Shown: positions 17,196 through 26,641, counted from the first letter of the stretch. The stretch: DNA of 64,000 nucleotides from Hymenobacter psychrophilus (GCF_900107135.1 NZ_FNOV01000011.1:1-64000), one strand, 5' to 3'. Made by a program: numbers and translations. Notes: generated by a model from the letters alone, not told the origin.

Positions 17196-17564
17196 ATGCA
17201 TATTGAAGATTTCCGCGACTATTGCCTGCTGAAAGCCGGGGTGACGGAGGAAACGCCGTTCGGGCCCGAAACGCTGGTGTTCAAGGTGGGCGGTAAAATC
17301 TTCGCCCTCACCGACATCGATACCTTCGCCAGCCTCAACCTTAAGTGCGACCCGGAGCGGGCCCGGCAGCTGCGCGAAGAGCACGACTACGTGCTGCCCG
17401 GCTACCACATGAACAAGAAGCACTGGAACACTGTGCTCATCGGCACGGGCATCCCCGAGCGGCTGCTGCGGGAACTGCTCGACCATTCGTATGGCCTTGT
17501 GCGCGCCTCGCTGACTAAAAAGCAGCAGCAGCAGCAGCTGGCTGATGCGGAAAAGCAGGAGTAG
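17196..17564 (+). CDS. MmcQ/YjbR family protein
   Basis: 122 residues, the family's normal size. Matches YjbR from the start: MHIEDFRDYCLLKAGVTEETPFG, LVFKVGGKIFALTDID, then SLNLKCDPERARQLREEHDYVLPGYHMNKKHWNTVLI. The fold is a small CyaY-like DNA-binding-type domain; biological role in bacteria is not settled. A Gln-rich tail (KKQQQQQQLADAE) ends the protein. Confidence 0.93.
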   Translation: MHIEDFRDYCLLKAGVTEETPFGPETLVFKVGGKIFALTDIDTFASLNLKCDPERARQLREEHDYVLPGYHMNKKHWNTVLIGTGIPERLLRELLDHSYGLVRASLTKKQQQQQLADAEKQE

Positions 17565-17586
17565 GGCAACCGGCCGCCCGGGGCTG

Positions 17587-18534
17587 TCAGTCGATTATAT
17601 AGCCGGTTTGGGCTTTGGGCCAGATGGGAGTGTCCTGGTCGGCCATTTCAAGCAGGGTGGTTTCAATCGTCAGGCTCATGGCGTTTAGTGCCAGGTCGTT
17701 GGGCTCCGTGCCGAAGGGCTCCTCGATTTCTCCGATGATGGCATCCAGCGCCATAAATGTGTAGCCAATAAATACCACCACGAGCGGCGTGGCCCAGCTA
17801 ATGCTTTCTACCAATCCGAAGGGCAGCAAAAAGCAGTACAGGTACACGGTACGGTGCAGCAGCACGCTGTAGGTATAGGGCACGGGGGTGCCGGCCAGCC
17901 GTTCGCATCCGCCCACAATGTCGGATAGCTGGTTCAGGTTACGGTCGAAGGCCAGCTGGGTGGTGGCATCCAGGTGGCCGGTTGCGCGGGCCTCCTGGAG
18001 CCAGCGGCCCATTTCGCGCAGCAGCAATACCGGCCGAAAATGAGCCTGCTGCACCGTATGGGCAAGTTCTGGCGGCAGCAGGCGCTGCAAATCGGCCCGG
18101 GGGTTGGTGTGGCGGAGCTGGTGGCGCAGGGCATGGGTGAAGGCAATGAGCAGCCGCACGAAATGAACGGCCGGTGCCGAGCCGGCCGGGTAGCCGCTCA
18201 TGGTCAGGGCCTGCCGCGCCAGCGAGCGGGTATCGTTGAGCAAGGCGCCCCAGAGCTTGCGGCCCTCCCAGTACCGGTCGTAGCTGACGTTGTTGTAGAA
18301 GCCCAGAAAAATAGCCAGGGCCACCCCAAAAAGCGTGAATGGCGCAGCCGTAAGCGGCACCCGGTAGTGAAAAACAGTGCCGTGAAAATACGTAACCCCC
18401 ACCGACAGCGCCAACAAAATCAGGAGGCGCGGCAGCACCTGCCGCAGCACCGAACCCTGCCACACGAACAGCATGCGGAACCAGTTGTATCTCGGTCGGA
18501 CAATCATAAAGCTGCGCAGAAAGTTGAAAAGCAC
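17587..18534 (-). CDS. Bestrophin family ion channel protein
   Basis: 315 residues. Four hydrophobic segments with the family motifs RYNWFRMLFVWQGSVL, FTLFGVALAIFLGFYNNVSYDRYWEGRKLWGALLNDTRSLARQ and IPYTYSVLLHRTVYLYCFLLPFGLV. Bacterial bestrophins form pentameric cation or anion channels in the inner membrane. The start is a GTG at 18534; the residues NFLRSFMIVRP directly after it are the usual beginning. Convergent with yjbR. Confidence 0.9.
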   Translation of the reverse strand: MLFNFLRSFMIVRPRYNWFRMLFVWQGSVLRQVLPRLLILLALSVGVTYFHGTVFHYRVPLTAAPFTLFGVALAIFLGFYNNVSYDRYWEGRKLWGALLNDTRSLARQALTMSGYPAGSAPAVHFVRLLIAFTHALRHQLRHTNPRADLQRLLPPELAHTVQQAHFRPVLLLREMGRWLQEARATGHLDATTQLAFDRNLNQLSDIVGGCERLAGTPVPYTYSVLLHRTVYLYCFLLPFGLVESISWATPLVVVFIGYTFMALDAIIGEIEEPFGTEPNDLALNAMSLTIETTLLEMADQDTPIWPKAQTGYIID

Positions 18535-18677
18535 GCCCGGCTAAGCTTATTGAAGCCGCAGGCCGAGCCGGTTAAGGCAAATCGGCTTTCGAGGCCGATT
18601 CGTAGGCCCGCTTACGCGCGGCGGGCCGGTTTGGCCGGCGCTTACAGCTGTGGCCGGTCAGAAAGAGGCGCTGGCTG

Positions 18678-18722
18678 AAAAAGCAGCAAGGCCCGCCGGA
18701 CGAATCCGGCGGGCCTTGCTGC
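18678..18722 (-). terminator. Rho-independent terminator of leuS
   Basis: Perfect 18-bp stem (18683-18700 with 18705-18722), 4-base loop, and on the minus strand a run of five T after the stem. Confidence 0.9.
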
Positions 18723-18759
18723 GCTTAAATGACCTCAGGCAGGGTTCAGGCACTGGGCC

Positions 18760-21700
18760 CTACACCACAATATTCACCATGCGGCCGGGTACCACAATCA
18801 CCTTTTTGGCGGGTTTGCCTTCGGCGAAGCGGGCCAGGATGTCGGTGGCGCGGACGGCGGCTTCAATCTCGGCGGCGGTGGCGGCAGCCGGGAACTGCAG
18901 CTGCTCGCGCACCTTGCCGTTGATGGCCACCGGGTAGTTCACCACGTCCTCGACCAGGTATTCCTCGCGGAACTCGGGGTAGGCGGCCGTGCTGATGGAG
19001 CCGGGCGCGTGGCCCAGCTGCTGCCAGAGCTCCTCGGCCAGGTGGGGCGCGTAGGGGGAAAGCAGCACCACCAGCGGCTCCAGAATGGCGCGCTTGTGGC
19101 AGTCGAGGGCCGTGAGCTCGTTGACCGTAATCATCAGGGCGCTGACGGTGGTGTTGAACGAGAACCGCTCAATGTCCTCTTCCACCTTGCGGATGGCCTT
19201 GTGCAACGTCTTCAGCTCGGCCGGCTCGGCCGCGGCGTCCGTTACGGCGAAGGTGCCGTCCTGGGGGTGGTAGAGGCGCCAGAACTTCTTGAGGAAGCCT
19301 GCCACACCGCTCATGCCGTTGGTGTTCCAGGGCTTGAACTGCTCCAGCGGCCCGAGGAACATCTCGTACATCCGCAACGCATCGGCCCCGTAGCGCTCAA
19401 TCAGCGTATCGGGGTTCACCACGTTGTACTTCGACTTCGACATTTTTTCGACTTCAGAGAAAGTTTTAAAGACATCAGAACCACCGAATGAGAATTTATA
19501 AAATTTGCCATTTTGCCAGAAGCCACCTGTGCACACGAAAACGGCATTCTCTACATCAACGAGCCTCGACTCGTAACTAGATAGGCTCAGAACATTACTC
19601 TCAACTAATGATATATCAACATTTAGCGCGACTAAACTACCGACATTGACAGATTCATCTGCAGTAGATTCTTCAGGACCGAAGAATAAATGCTTTGCAT
19701 CAGCGCTGACAAATACTGAGGTTGATGTAGCAGGTAGCTTATAGTCTTCTATTCGCTTGTTAGACAGAAATGTTAAACGTGAAATGGAGTTTTCATTGGC
19801 CGTTTCAGGATTCATATGTTTTGACAGCAATGACTTATCTGACCAACGATAAGTTTTCTCCGAAACACCCAATATCATCCCCTGATTAATCAGCTTCTGG
19901 AACGGCTCGTTGGCCGTTACCAGACCCAGGTCTTTCAGGAACAGGTGCCAGAAGCGGGAGTAGAGCAGGTGGCCGGTAGCGTGCTCTGCGCCACCGAGAT
20001 ATAGATCCACGTTCTGCCAGTAGGCTTCGGCTTCCTCGCCCACGAAACGGTCGGCGTTGTGCGGGTCCATGTAGCGCAGGTAGTACCACGAGGAGCCGGC
20101 CCAGCCGGGCATGGTGCTCAGCTCGTACTCGTACTTACCCTTGTACTTCCAGTCGGTGGCGCGGCCCAGGGGCGGCTCGCCGGTTTCGGTGGGCTTGTAC
20201 TCGTCGATTTCCGGCAGCACCAGGGGCAGGTCGGCTTCGGCCACGCCATATGCTACGCCGTCCTTGTAGTAAATCGGGATGGGCTCGCCCCAGTAGCGCT
20301 GGCGGCCGAAAATGGCGTCGCGGATGCGGTAGGTGATTTTGGGCTCGCCCACCCGGTTGGCCCGCAGGCGCAGGCGCAGTTGCTCGGTGGCCTCGTCGTA
20401 AGTCAGGCCCGTGATGAAGCCCGAGTTGATGTAGCGGCCCTCCTTGGTGGGGTCGGCCTGCAGGTCGAGGCCCTGCTGGCCGTCGAGAATCTGGCGGATG
20501 GGCAGCTTGAAGTGGGTGGCAAACAGCCAGTCGCGCTGGTCACCGCTGGGCACGCCCATCACGGCGCCGGTGCCGTAGCCGGCCAGCACGTAGTCGGCGG
20601 TCCAGACGGGCAGGAACTCCTGGGTGAAGGGGTTCTGCACGTAGCAGCCGGTGGCGGCCCCGCTCACCGTCTTCACGTCGGTCTGCCGCTCCCGCTCCGA
20701 GCGGTTCACGGCCGCTTTCACGTAGGCCTGCAGGTCGGAGTAGACCTGGGAAGCTTCGGGCGAGTAGTCGGCCTGGGCGGCGGCCCGCTCGCCCAGGGCC
20801 AGGGTCAGGTCGAGCTCGGGGGCCAGCACCAGGAAGGTGGTGCCGAAAATGGTGTCCACGCGGGTCGTGAATACCTCGATTTCCTCGGGCTGGGGCTTCA
20901 TTTCGCCGCTAGCGTCGCGCAGGTACACCGGGAACCGCACGCTGGCCCCGATGCTCTTGCCGATCCAGTTGCGCTGCATTTCCTTCACCGCGTCGGGCCA
21001 GTCGAGCGAGTCGAGGCCGCGCAGCAGGCGGTCGGCGTAGGCCGTGATGCGCAGGTTCCACTGGGGCATGAGGCGGCGCTCGACGGGGAAGCCGCCGCGC
21101 TCGGAAAGGCCGTCCTTCACCTCGTCATTGGAGAGCACCGTGCCCAGGCCGGGGCACCAGTTCACGTAGGTGTCCTGCTGGTAGGCTAGGCGGTAGGGGT
21201 GCACGGCCTGCAGGTGCTGCTTCTCGGTGAACGACTGCCACTGGCCGGCCGTGAACTCGTGGCGCTCGTCGGCGTCGCCGGCCGCCCGGATGCCCGCGCT
21301 GCCGCTCGCGGCGAACTTATCGAGCAGGGTTTTGAGGGGCTCGGCGCGGTCGGTTTCCAGGTTGTACCAGCTGTTGAAGAGCTTGAGGAAAATCCACTGG
21401 GTCCACTTGTAGTAGGCCGGGTCGGAGGTGCGCACCTCCCGGCTCCAGTCGTAGCTGAAGCCCAGGGCCGAGAGCTGCTTGATGTAGGTGCCGATGTTCT
21501 GCTCGGTGGTTACGGCCGGGTGCTGGCCGGTCTGGATGGCGTACTGCTCGGCGGGCAGCCCGAACGAGTCAAAGCCCATGGGGTGCAGCACGTTGAAGCC
21601 GCGCAGGCGCTTGTAGCGGGCCACGATATCGGAGGCAATGTAGCCCAGAGGATGGCCCACGTGCAGCCCCGCCCCCGAGGGGTAGGGGAACATATCGAGC

Positions 21701-21807
21701 ACGTAGTATTTGGGCTTTTCCGAGCCGTTTTCGGCCTTGAAGGTTTGCTGGTCTTTCCAGAAGTCTTGCCACTTCTGTTCAATATCCTGAGGATGGTAGC
21801 CGGGCAT
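18760..21807 (-). CDS. leuS: Leucyl-tRNA synthetase with an enlarged, AT-rich insert
   Basis: 1015 residues, longer than the ~920-950 usual in Bacteroidota. Class I synthetase with HVGH (residues 49-52), the CP1 editing domain (TRVDTIFGTTFLVLAPE, VPSGDQRD) and KMSKS near residue 789, ending with a normal anticodon-binding domain. Odd feature: residues ~640-788, just before KMSKS and corresponding to the leucine-specific insert, are encoded by an AT-rich stretch (about 19441-19890, roughly 40% GC) while both sides are about 65% GC. Catalytic motifs are intact, so the gene should be functional. A near-match promoter (TAATCTTG, 21839-21846 on the minus strand) is present. Confidence 0.96.
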   Translation of the reverse strand: MPGYHPQDIEQKWQDFWKDQQTFKAENGSEKPKYYVLDMFPYPSGAGLHVGHPLGYIASDIVARYKRLRGFNVLHPMGFDSFGLPAEQYAIQTGQHPAVTTEQNIGTYIKQLSALGFSYDWSREVRTSDPAYYKWTQWIFLKLFNSWYNLETDRAEPLKTLLDKFAASGSAGIRAAGDADERHEFTAGQWQSFTEKQHLQAVHPYRLAYQQDTYVNWCPGLGTVLSNDEVKDGLSERGGFPVERRLMPQWNLRITAYADRLLRGLDSLDWPDAVKEMQRNWIGKSIGASVRFPVYLRDASGEMKPQPEEIEVFTTRVDTIFGTTFLVLAPELDLTLALGERAAAQADYSPEASQVYSDLQAYVKAAVNRSERERQTDVKTVSGAATGCYVQNPFTQEFLPVWTADYVLAGYGTGAVMGVPSGDQRDWLFATHFKLPIRQILDGQQGLDLQADPTKEGRYINSGFITGLTYDEATEQLRLRLRANRVGEPKITYRIRDAIFGRQRYWGEPIPIYYKDGVAYGVAEADLPLVLPEIDEYKPTETGEPPLGRATDWKYKGKYEYELSTMPGWAGSSWYYLRYMDPHNADRFVGEEAEAYWQNVDLYLGGAEHATGHLLYSRFWHLFLKDLGLVTANEPFQKLINQGMILGVSEKTYRWSDKSLLSKHMNPETANENSISRLTFLSNKRIEDYKLPATSTSVFVSADAKHLFFGPEESTADESVNVGSLVALNVDISLVESNVLSLSSYESRLVDVENAVFVCTGGFWQNGKFYKFSFGGSDVFKTFSEVEKMSKSKYNVVNPDTLIERYGADALRMYEMFLGPLEQFKPWNTNGMSGVAGFLKKFWRLYHPQDGTFAVTDAAAEPAELKTLHKAIRKVEEDIERFSFNTTVSALMITVNELTALDCHKRAILEPLVVLLSPYAPHLAEELWQQLGHAPGSISTAAYPEFREEYLVEDVVNYPVAINGKVREQLQFPAAATAAEIEAAVRATDILARFAEGKPAKKVIVVPGRMVNIVV

Positions 21808-21939
21808 GGGCAGTCGGGGTGCATTGGTTTTAAATAGGCAAGATTACGGAAAAAACGGGTCATAGCTGGTATATTTTGATTGAGTAGTTAGAATAAAACT
21901 TAGTTATAGTTCAATAAAATATAGTTAAGTATTAACTTC

Positions 21940-23790
21940 TTACAAATCTAATAGGTCGTTTTTTATTTTAGAATCCTCAGCAAGATTTTCCTTTAAGTTG
22001 TCCAGAATCTCCATTGCTGAAAATTTCAACGAAGTAATCTTTTTTTCTAGTTGACTATTGTGAAATACTTTACTGGTTCTAGCTGAATTCCAATTCCATA
22101 AATCTTTGTATTTTATCCAATAATCATTATGCTTGGGTCTTCTAGATATCAATTTACTTTCACTGATAAAATCTTTATAAAGTTCTAAAATTATTTCTTT
22201 TTTCTCGTAGTGATAAGATAATATAAAATCGAAAGGGTCAAATTGTAATCCATGGTAGGCAAGTATTGGAAAAATAGGACCTGTTGGTATTGTAAACGAA
22301 TGGAAATCTATTTCTGAATTTTTAATGATTATTCCTTCTCCATTGTCGTAAAAAGTGAAGAAGTTTTTCACAATATTTTTTTCTCCACCCTTTTTAATTT
22401 CTATTAAAAAATTAGATAGGTGTTTGATAAAGAAATTATTATAAAATGAGTATTTGTCTAATTCTATACAAATAGACCATAAGTTTTCATTTCCACCAGT
22501 TCCCTTGTTCTCTATGGATGCAAATCTTTCATAATACACCTTGGTCTTGGCTTCTTCACTTTGTTCTCTTACAAGTAAAGCTGCTAAGTATTCTTGTAGA
22601 GATTTATGAGGAAATTTATATTCAAATCCGTCAAGTATAATTATTGATATTGATACGACAAAATCATCAATAATTGCTTTTATATTATAATTTAATTTTA
22701 ATTTTTCTCTAATATTTTTTAATTTATCTACGAGATATTCCTCATCAAATGTATATTTGCCCTCGAATAAAGACACATAAGCAAGCCACTTAAGCACATT
22801 CTCTAACTCTTCATGTTGTAAACCTGATTTTCGTTCATGTAAAAATCCTCCTTTTTTCGTATAACTATCATGCTTAGTGCATAGGGTATCAAAAACATTC
22901 CAATAAAACTTAGATTTAGATTTAGGTAATTCAGGATAAAGATTATATGTCAATATAAACATAGACAATAACAGTGGGCTACTTAGGTATGACTTATAGT
23001 CTTTGCTCTCAGGTGCCGCAACAGTTGCTTGTACTCTCTTCTCAAGTTCAGCATCATCTCTCAACTGTACATGAACAAATCTCGATATTTCATTCTCACT
23101 TAACGGAGATACGTAGTAGCTCAAGAATCTAGGGATAGACTCCGCATTTGCTCCAGGTCTTGATGTTATCAGAAAGTAATTTTTATTATATTTATCTACA
23201 AAATTTTCTATGTCTTCTATTATTTTTGCTTTATTATTTGAAAATATTTCATCGAATCCATCTAATAAAAAAAGGAATTTTCCTTTCTCCAGAATTCTTT
23301 CTAGTATTCTTTGACTAGGACTTAGTTTGTTATTTAGTACATGCTTATAGATATAGTCAGTTATCGAAATTTCTTCTCTGCTGATATTTCTAAGTTCAAT
23401 TAAAATTGGAATTTGCTTCTTGCTTTCAAGTGCACTAAGAAAACATTGCTTCATAAACATGGTTTTCCCACTTCCTGCATTACCAATTACCGAAATAAAT
23501 CTTTTTAATTTGAATAATTCGAAAGGTTCATGACTAGGCATTTCAATAGAATCGTTATTTTTTAATTTTCTTGTTAATGTCACTGGAAAATAGGTGTCAT
23601 AAAAATAAACGTCTTCACTCCTATGTAAAAATGTTTTAGTGTATTTTATCTTATCTATAAGATTATCGATATATGTGGCTACGCCATTATCAAAAAAAAA
23701 CGAAACTTCGTCTTTTGCTCCTTTCATCGTTTCCAATATTGGAGATTTGAAAGCACTTAGTAATGCAATTGTTTCTTTGGAAATAGGCAT
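21940..23790 (-). CDS. Stand-alone NACHT-domain NTPase (NLR-like, candidate anti-phage protein)
   Basis: 616 residues, about 30% GC in a 65% GC genome, so clearly acquired. A short N-terminal region (1-~95) precedes a NACHT module: Walker A GNAGSGKT (103-110), Walker B FLFLLDGFDE (172-181), sensor FLITSRPG (206-213), winged-helix region and the NACHT-typical FPHKSLQEYLAA (393-404). The ~200-residue C-terminal part has no recognisable leucine-rich or TPR repeats and could be the sensor. Bacterial stand-alone NACHT proteins (bNACHT) give protection against phages; here that role is inferred from family, foreign composition and isolation. No signal peptide; a cytoplasmic STAND ATPase is expected. 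Confidence 0.88.
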   Translation of the reverse strand: MPISKETIALLSAFKSPILETMKGAKDEVSFFFDNGVATYIDNLIDKIKYTKTFLHRSEDVYFYDTYFPVTLTRKLKNNDSIEMPSHEPFELFKLKRFISVIGNAGSGKTMFMKQCFLSALESKKQIPILIELRNISREEISITDYIYKHVLNNKLSPSQRILERILEKGKFLFLLDGFDEIFSNNKAKIIEDIENFVDKYNKNYFLITSRPGANAESIPRFLSYYVSPLSENEISRFVHVQLRDDAELEKRVQATVAAPESKDYKSYLSSPLLLSMFILTYNLYPELPKSKSKFYWNVFDTLCTKHDSYTKKGGFLHERKSGLQHEELENVLKWLAYVSLFEGKYTFDEEYLVDKLKNIREKLKLNYNIKAIIDDFVVSISIIILDGFEYKFPHKSLQEYLAALLVREQSEEAKTKVYYERFASIENKGTGGNENLWSICIELDKYSFYNNFFIKHLSNFLIEIKKGGEKNIVKNFFTFYDNGEGIIIKNSEIDFHSFTIPTGPIFPILAYHGLQFDPFDFILSYHYEKKEIILELYKDFISESKLISRRPKHNDYWIKYKDLWNWNSARTSKVFHNSQLEKKITSLKFSAMEILDNLKENLAEDSKIKNDLLDL

Positions 23791-24008
23791 GTTTTATTTT
23801 TTACGAAACAATGATGAAATTAAATATGAAAATTGTATTTTATTATAAAGTTATAATAATGTTTTAAAATATTGCATGTAAATATCACTAAGATAACGTT
23901 TGGTGTAATTAATATTGTAAAAATTGTGTGTTGTAATACTAGTGATTAAAAGTGTATTATCAAAGTATCAGTGTGTCGCCACTTGCTAACTAACGTCGCT
24001 CCATTCAT

Positions 24009-24689
24009 CTATACTGGCCCGTCCCAGCGGCCCTCGGTGCTCAGCACCCGGAACCGGGCAAACATTTCCTCCGAATACCAGTCTTCCTGCCGCGTCAGGC
24101 GGATAACTTCCTTGTGTTTCTCGTTGCGGTAGGCGTAATCCTGCATGGCGCGGGCCGAATCCCAGAGGCTGACGGTGGCCTGGCGCACGATGGGCAACTC
24201 GCCCAGCCCGATGGCGGCCCGCACGCCCGGCGCATTGGCAATGGTGGCGCTTACCGGGGCCACGTAGCGCCAGAAGCGGGGCGTTTTCAGCAGCCGGATG
24301 GATGCCCGGGTGAGTACCAGCACCGGCTCGTCGGGTGCGGCGGTTTCGGAGGCGTAGTCAAACGGGTTCACCCCATCCCAGAGGCCGTGCGCCTTGATGG
24401 GGGCCAGCCGGGCCGTCCAGATAGCGGTGGTACGCTGGCGAAACTGCTGCCAGAGCGGGTGACGGCCGAAAAACTCCTCGGCCGCGGCCTCCGACTCCCA
24501 AACGGCCATAAAGCCGTAGCGGCGCAGATTGGGTAGGGCGCCGAAGCCATTGGTAGCGCCGCTACCCAGTAGCTTGGCAAACCGCAGGCCCGCCACCCGC
24601 CGCAGGGGCTGCTGGGCCGTGCCCATCTGGGCAAACCCCCAGCGCCGCTGGTCGGGGAGGAGCGTGATAATGGAAAGCGTCGTCAGCAA
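24009..24689 (-). CDS. Spheroidene monooxygenase-like (CrtA-type) protein
   Basis: About 226 residues from a TTG at 24689. Matches CrtA-like proteins: LGSGATNGFGALPNLRRYGFMAVWE, FWRYVAPVSATIANAPGVRAAIGLGELPIVRQATVSLWDS and the strongly conserved RNEKHKEVIRLTRQEDWYSEEMFARF tail. CrtA adds keto groups to acyclic carotenoids; pigmented Cytophagales carry relatives thought to modify carotenoids. The TTG is chosen because the family starts with TTLSIITLL-like sequence, and further upstream the frame runs through the terminator of the neighbouring gene. The ketolase role is inferred. Confidence 0.82.
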   Translation of the reverse strand: MLTTLSIITLLPDQRRWGFAQMGTAQQPLRRVAGLRFAKLLGSGATNGFGALPNLRRYGFMAVWESEAAAEEFFGRHPLWQQFRQRTTAIWTARLAPIKAHGLWDGVNPFDYASETAAPDEPVLVLTRASIRLLKTPRFWRYVAPVSATIANAPGVRAAIGLGELPIVRQATVSLWDSARAMQDYAYRNEKHKEVIRLTRQEDWYSEEMFARFRVLSTEGRWDGPV

Positions 24690-24714
24690 GGGAGTAAAGT
24701 CTGGATTTAAAGCA

Positions 24715-24746
24715 ACAAAAAAGGGCCGGAATTGCTTCCGGCCCTT
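24715..24746 (-). terminator. Rho-independent terminator of the pyridoxamine-oxidase-like gene
   Basis: Perfect 11-bp stem AAGGGCCGGAA/TTCCGGCCCTT (24721-24731, 24736-24746) with a TTGC loop (GCAA on the minus strand), followed on the minus strand by a run of T. Confidence 0.85.
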
Positions 24747-24767
24747 CTGCAATCAGCCAAATATAGG

Positions 24768-25283
24768 CTACTTGACTTCCACTTTGGCGTGCTCGTTCAC
24801 GTCGTCGGAGTCGCTCTTTTCACCCGTGGTTACCGCGCGCACGTAGGCGTAAGCGCGGCTCAGCAGGCCGCTGGGCGAATCCCAGTACTCGCCCTTGTCA
24901 ATCTCCACTTTCAGAATCATGATGTTCGGATCCTCTTTGCCCTCGGGGAACCAGGCCTTCATGTCCTCGCTCCATAGTTCGTTGATTTTGGCCTGGTCGC
25001 GGTAGGCGTTGCAGCGGCCCGAAACCGACACGTACACGTTGTCGTCGGGGTTGCCGTAGCTCAGACCTACGTGGCTGTCCTTTTTCACTTCGTACACCTT
25101 GGCCGAATCCTTGTCTGTCAGGAAGAGCAGGGAGTTGTCGGCCTCGGGCTTCTGGGTGGCCATCGGACGGCTACGCAACGATTTATCGTCGTCGGAGGTA
25201 GTCGTCATCATGCAGATATTGATGTCCTTGATTTTTTCGAGCAGCGTCTTAATGTCGTTGGTTACGGGCGTTTTGTTAGCCAT
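24768..25283 (-). CDS. Pyridoxamine 5'-phosphate oxidase family general stress protein
   Basis: 171 residues with a split-barrel flavin-binding fold: IKTLLEKIKDINICMMTT, RSRPMATQKPEADNSLLFLTDKDS, VGLSYGNPDDNVYVSVSGRCNAYRDQAKINELW and the typical WFPEGKEDPNIMILKVEI. This matches the GSP26-like stress proteins that bind FMN. The ATG at 25283 is chosen over one 13 codons upstream because the family starts there. Ends in an acidic, basic tail (GEKSDSDDVNEHAKVEVK). Confidence 0.9.
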   Translation of the reverse strand: MANKTPVTNDIKTLLEKIKDINICMMTTTSDDDKSLRSRPMATQKPEADNSLLFLTDKDSAKVYEVKKDSHVGLSYGNPDDNVYVSVSGRCNAYRDQAKINELWSEDMKAWFPEGKEDPNIMILKVEIDKGEYWDSPSGLLSRAYAYVRAVTTGEKSDSDDVNEHAKVEVK

Positions 25284-25428
25284 GATAATGCAGGTTTGGG
25301 TTGGGTTAGATGATAGGAGCAAAGCACCCCGGCCGGGGCCGGAGGCGCGGTAGTAAATACGGCCCGCCTACGGTTGGGGTTGGCCCTGTAAGCCGCATTG
25401 CCCGTATTATACCAACTTACCCGCCACT

Positions 25429-26040
25429 ATGAACTTTCTGGCTCACCTGCTACTCTCCGGCTCGCCCGCCACCACCCCTGATTACGATGATATCGTAGTG
25501 GGCAATTTCGCGGCCGAAGCCGTGCGGGGCCGCGCCGGTCTGCTGGCCTACCCCGAACCCGTCCAGCGCGGTATCCGCCTGCACCGCTTTATCGACTCGT
25601 TTACCGATACCCACCCCGTGGTGCGCCGCACCACCGCCCGCCTGCGCGAAGCCGGCCTCGGCAAGTGGGCCGGCGTGGTGGCCGACATGGGCTACGACCA
25701 CCTGCTGGCCCGCGACTTCGCCCACCACCACCCCGCCGAGCTGCTGCCCGACTTTGCCCAGCGCCAGTATGCGTTGCTGCACGCCCGCCGCCACGAAATA
25801 CCCGCGCGCCTGCAGCCCCTGCTGCACCACATGCGCCACGGCGACTGGCTCAGTGGCTACGCTCACCCCGTGGGCCTGGAGCAGGCGTTGCAGGGCCTCA
25901 GCCGCCGCGCACCTGCCGGGGCCGTAATGGCCACCGGGGCCGCGGCCTTCCTGGCCAAGTTGCCCGCCTACGAGGCCGATTTCGCGGAATTCTGGCCGGA
26001 GTTGCGGGCGGGGGTGGAGAGAGGTGGAATCGTTGAATAA
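25429..26040 (+). CDS. Acyl carrier protein phosphodiesterase (AcpH family)
   Basis: 203 residues. Starts MNFLAHLLLSG, then VGNFAAEAVRG, GIRLHRFIDSFTDTHPVVRR and GVVADMGYDHLLARDF, the His/Asp-rich pattern of AcpH, an HD-like hydrolase that removes phosphopantetheine from acyl carrier protein. Length matches the family. Divergent from the stress-protein gene. The AT-poor upstream region shows no clear promoter element. Confidence 0.88.
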   Translation: MNFLAHLLLSGSPATTPDYDDIVVGNFAAEAVRGRAGLLAYPEPVQRGIRLHRFIDSFTDTHPVVRRTTARLREAGLGKWAGVVADMGYDHLLARDFAHHHPAELLPDFAQRQYALLHARRHEIPARLQPLLHHMRHGDWLSGYAHPVGLEQALQGLSRRAPAGAVMATGAAAFLAKLPAYEADFAEFWPELRAGVERGGIVE

Positions 26041-26392
26041 CTGGTCCGGCCGCTAAATGCCCGTTTTTCGCTTCTGAGGCCCTGCACATAGCCACAACGC
26101 AGGGCCACATAGCCGATTTTGCCTGTTTTGCGGATCAGGTCCTACTCCATCCAGCAGTAATCCAGCGTCCGGATGGGCCGCTGGCTGTCCGCCACAATGG
26201 CATGGCCGGATAGCCCACCCGGACTTGAGGATGCCTGGGAGCAGCCGGGACGTGAAAGCACTCTTCCCAAATTCCTGCTTGATTGGTGGGAGCGCCGCTT
26301 TTCGGTCCCCGGCAATAAAAACTCCGGTTACTGCCCTCAACCGTCTGCCCGCCGTATGAACACCAATAGATAACTTCCAAAATCAGGATACC
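26041..26392. other. 352-base region without a supported gene
   Basis: Short open frames exist on both strands (for example 26135-26380 and 26053-26340 on minus, 26173-26373 on plus), but none resembles a known family or shows consistent codon bias. No terminator, tRNA or repeat recognised. It may hold a decayed gene. Confidence 0.5.
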
Positions 26393-26641
26393 ATGAATAA
26401 GCTTCTGCGTTTTATTGCTTCTCCGGCCGGTCGAATTACGCGCGCCACCATCGGGACTTCGTTAATTGCTGCGGGCATAGCCCGGGGCCGCAAGGGCTGG
26501 CCGCTGGCGGTTGCCGGCTTGCTGCCCCTATCTATGGGTGCCTTCGATTGGTGCCTGCTGGCACCGCTGAAGGGGCTGCCGTTCGATGGACCACAACTTC
26601 GGGCGACGCTTGGGCCGGAAAACGACCCGATTGCCGGGTAG
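26393..26641 (+). CDS. DUF2892-like small membrane protein
   Basis: 82 residues. Two hydrophobic segments (ATIGTSLIAAGIARG and PLAVAGLLPLSMGAFDWCLLAPL) with the family pattern of a glycine-rich first helix, a short basic loop and a second helix ending in F-x-W-C-x-L-x-P-L-x-G. DUF2892 proteins are small inner-membrane proteins often near rhodanese or redox genes; function unknown. Located about 100 bases upstream of the flavoprotein gene in the same direction. Confidence 0.75.
   Translation: MNKLLRFIASPAGRITRATIGTSLIAAGIARGRKGWPLAVAGLLPLSMGAFDWCLLAPLKGLPFDGPQLRATLGPENDPIAG

Noticed and set aside
24690..24752. Longer start (TTG at 24752) for the CrtA-like gene
   Set aside because: The extension runs through the terminator hairpin of the neighbouring gene and lacks family similarity.
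26053..26380. Short open frames on both strands between the AcpH-like and DUF2892 genes
   Set aside because: No family resemblance, no promoter and no consistent codon bias; cannot be told from chance frames in GC-rich DNA.
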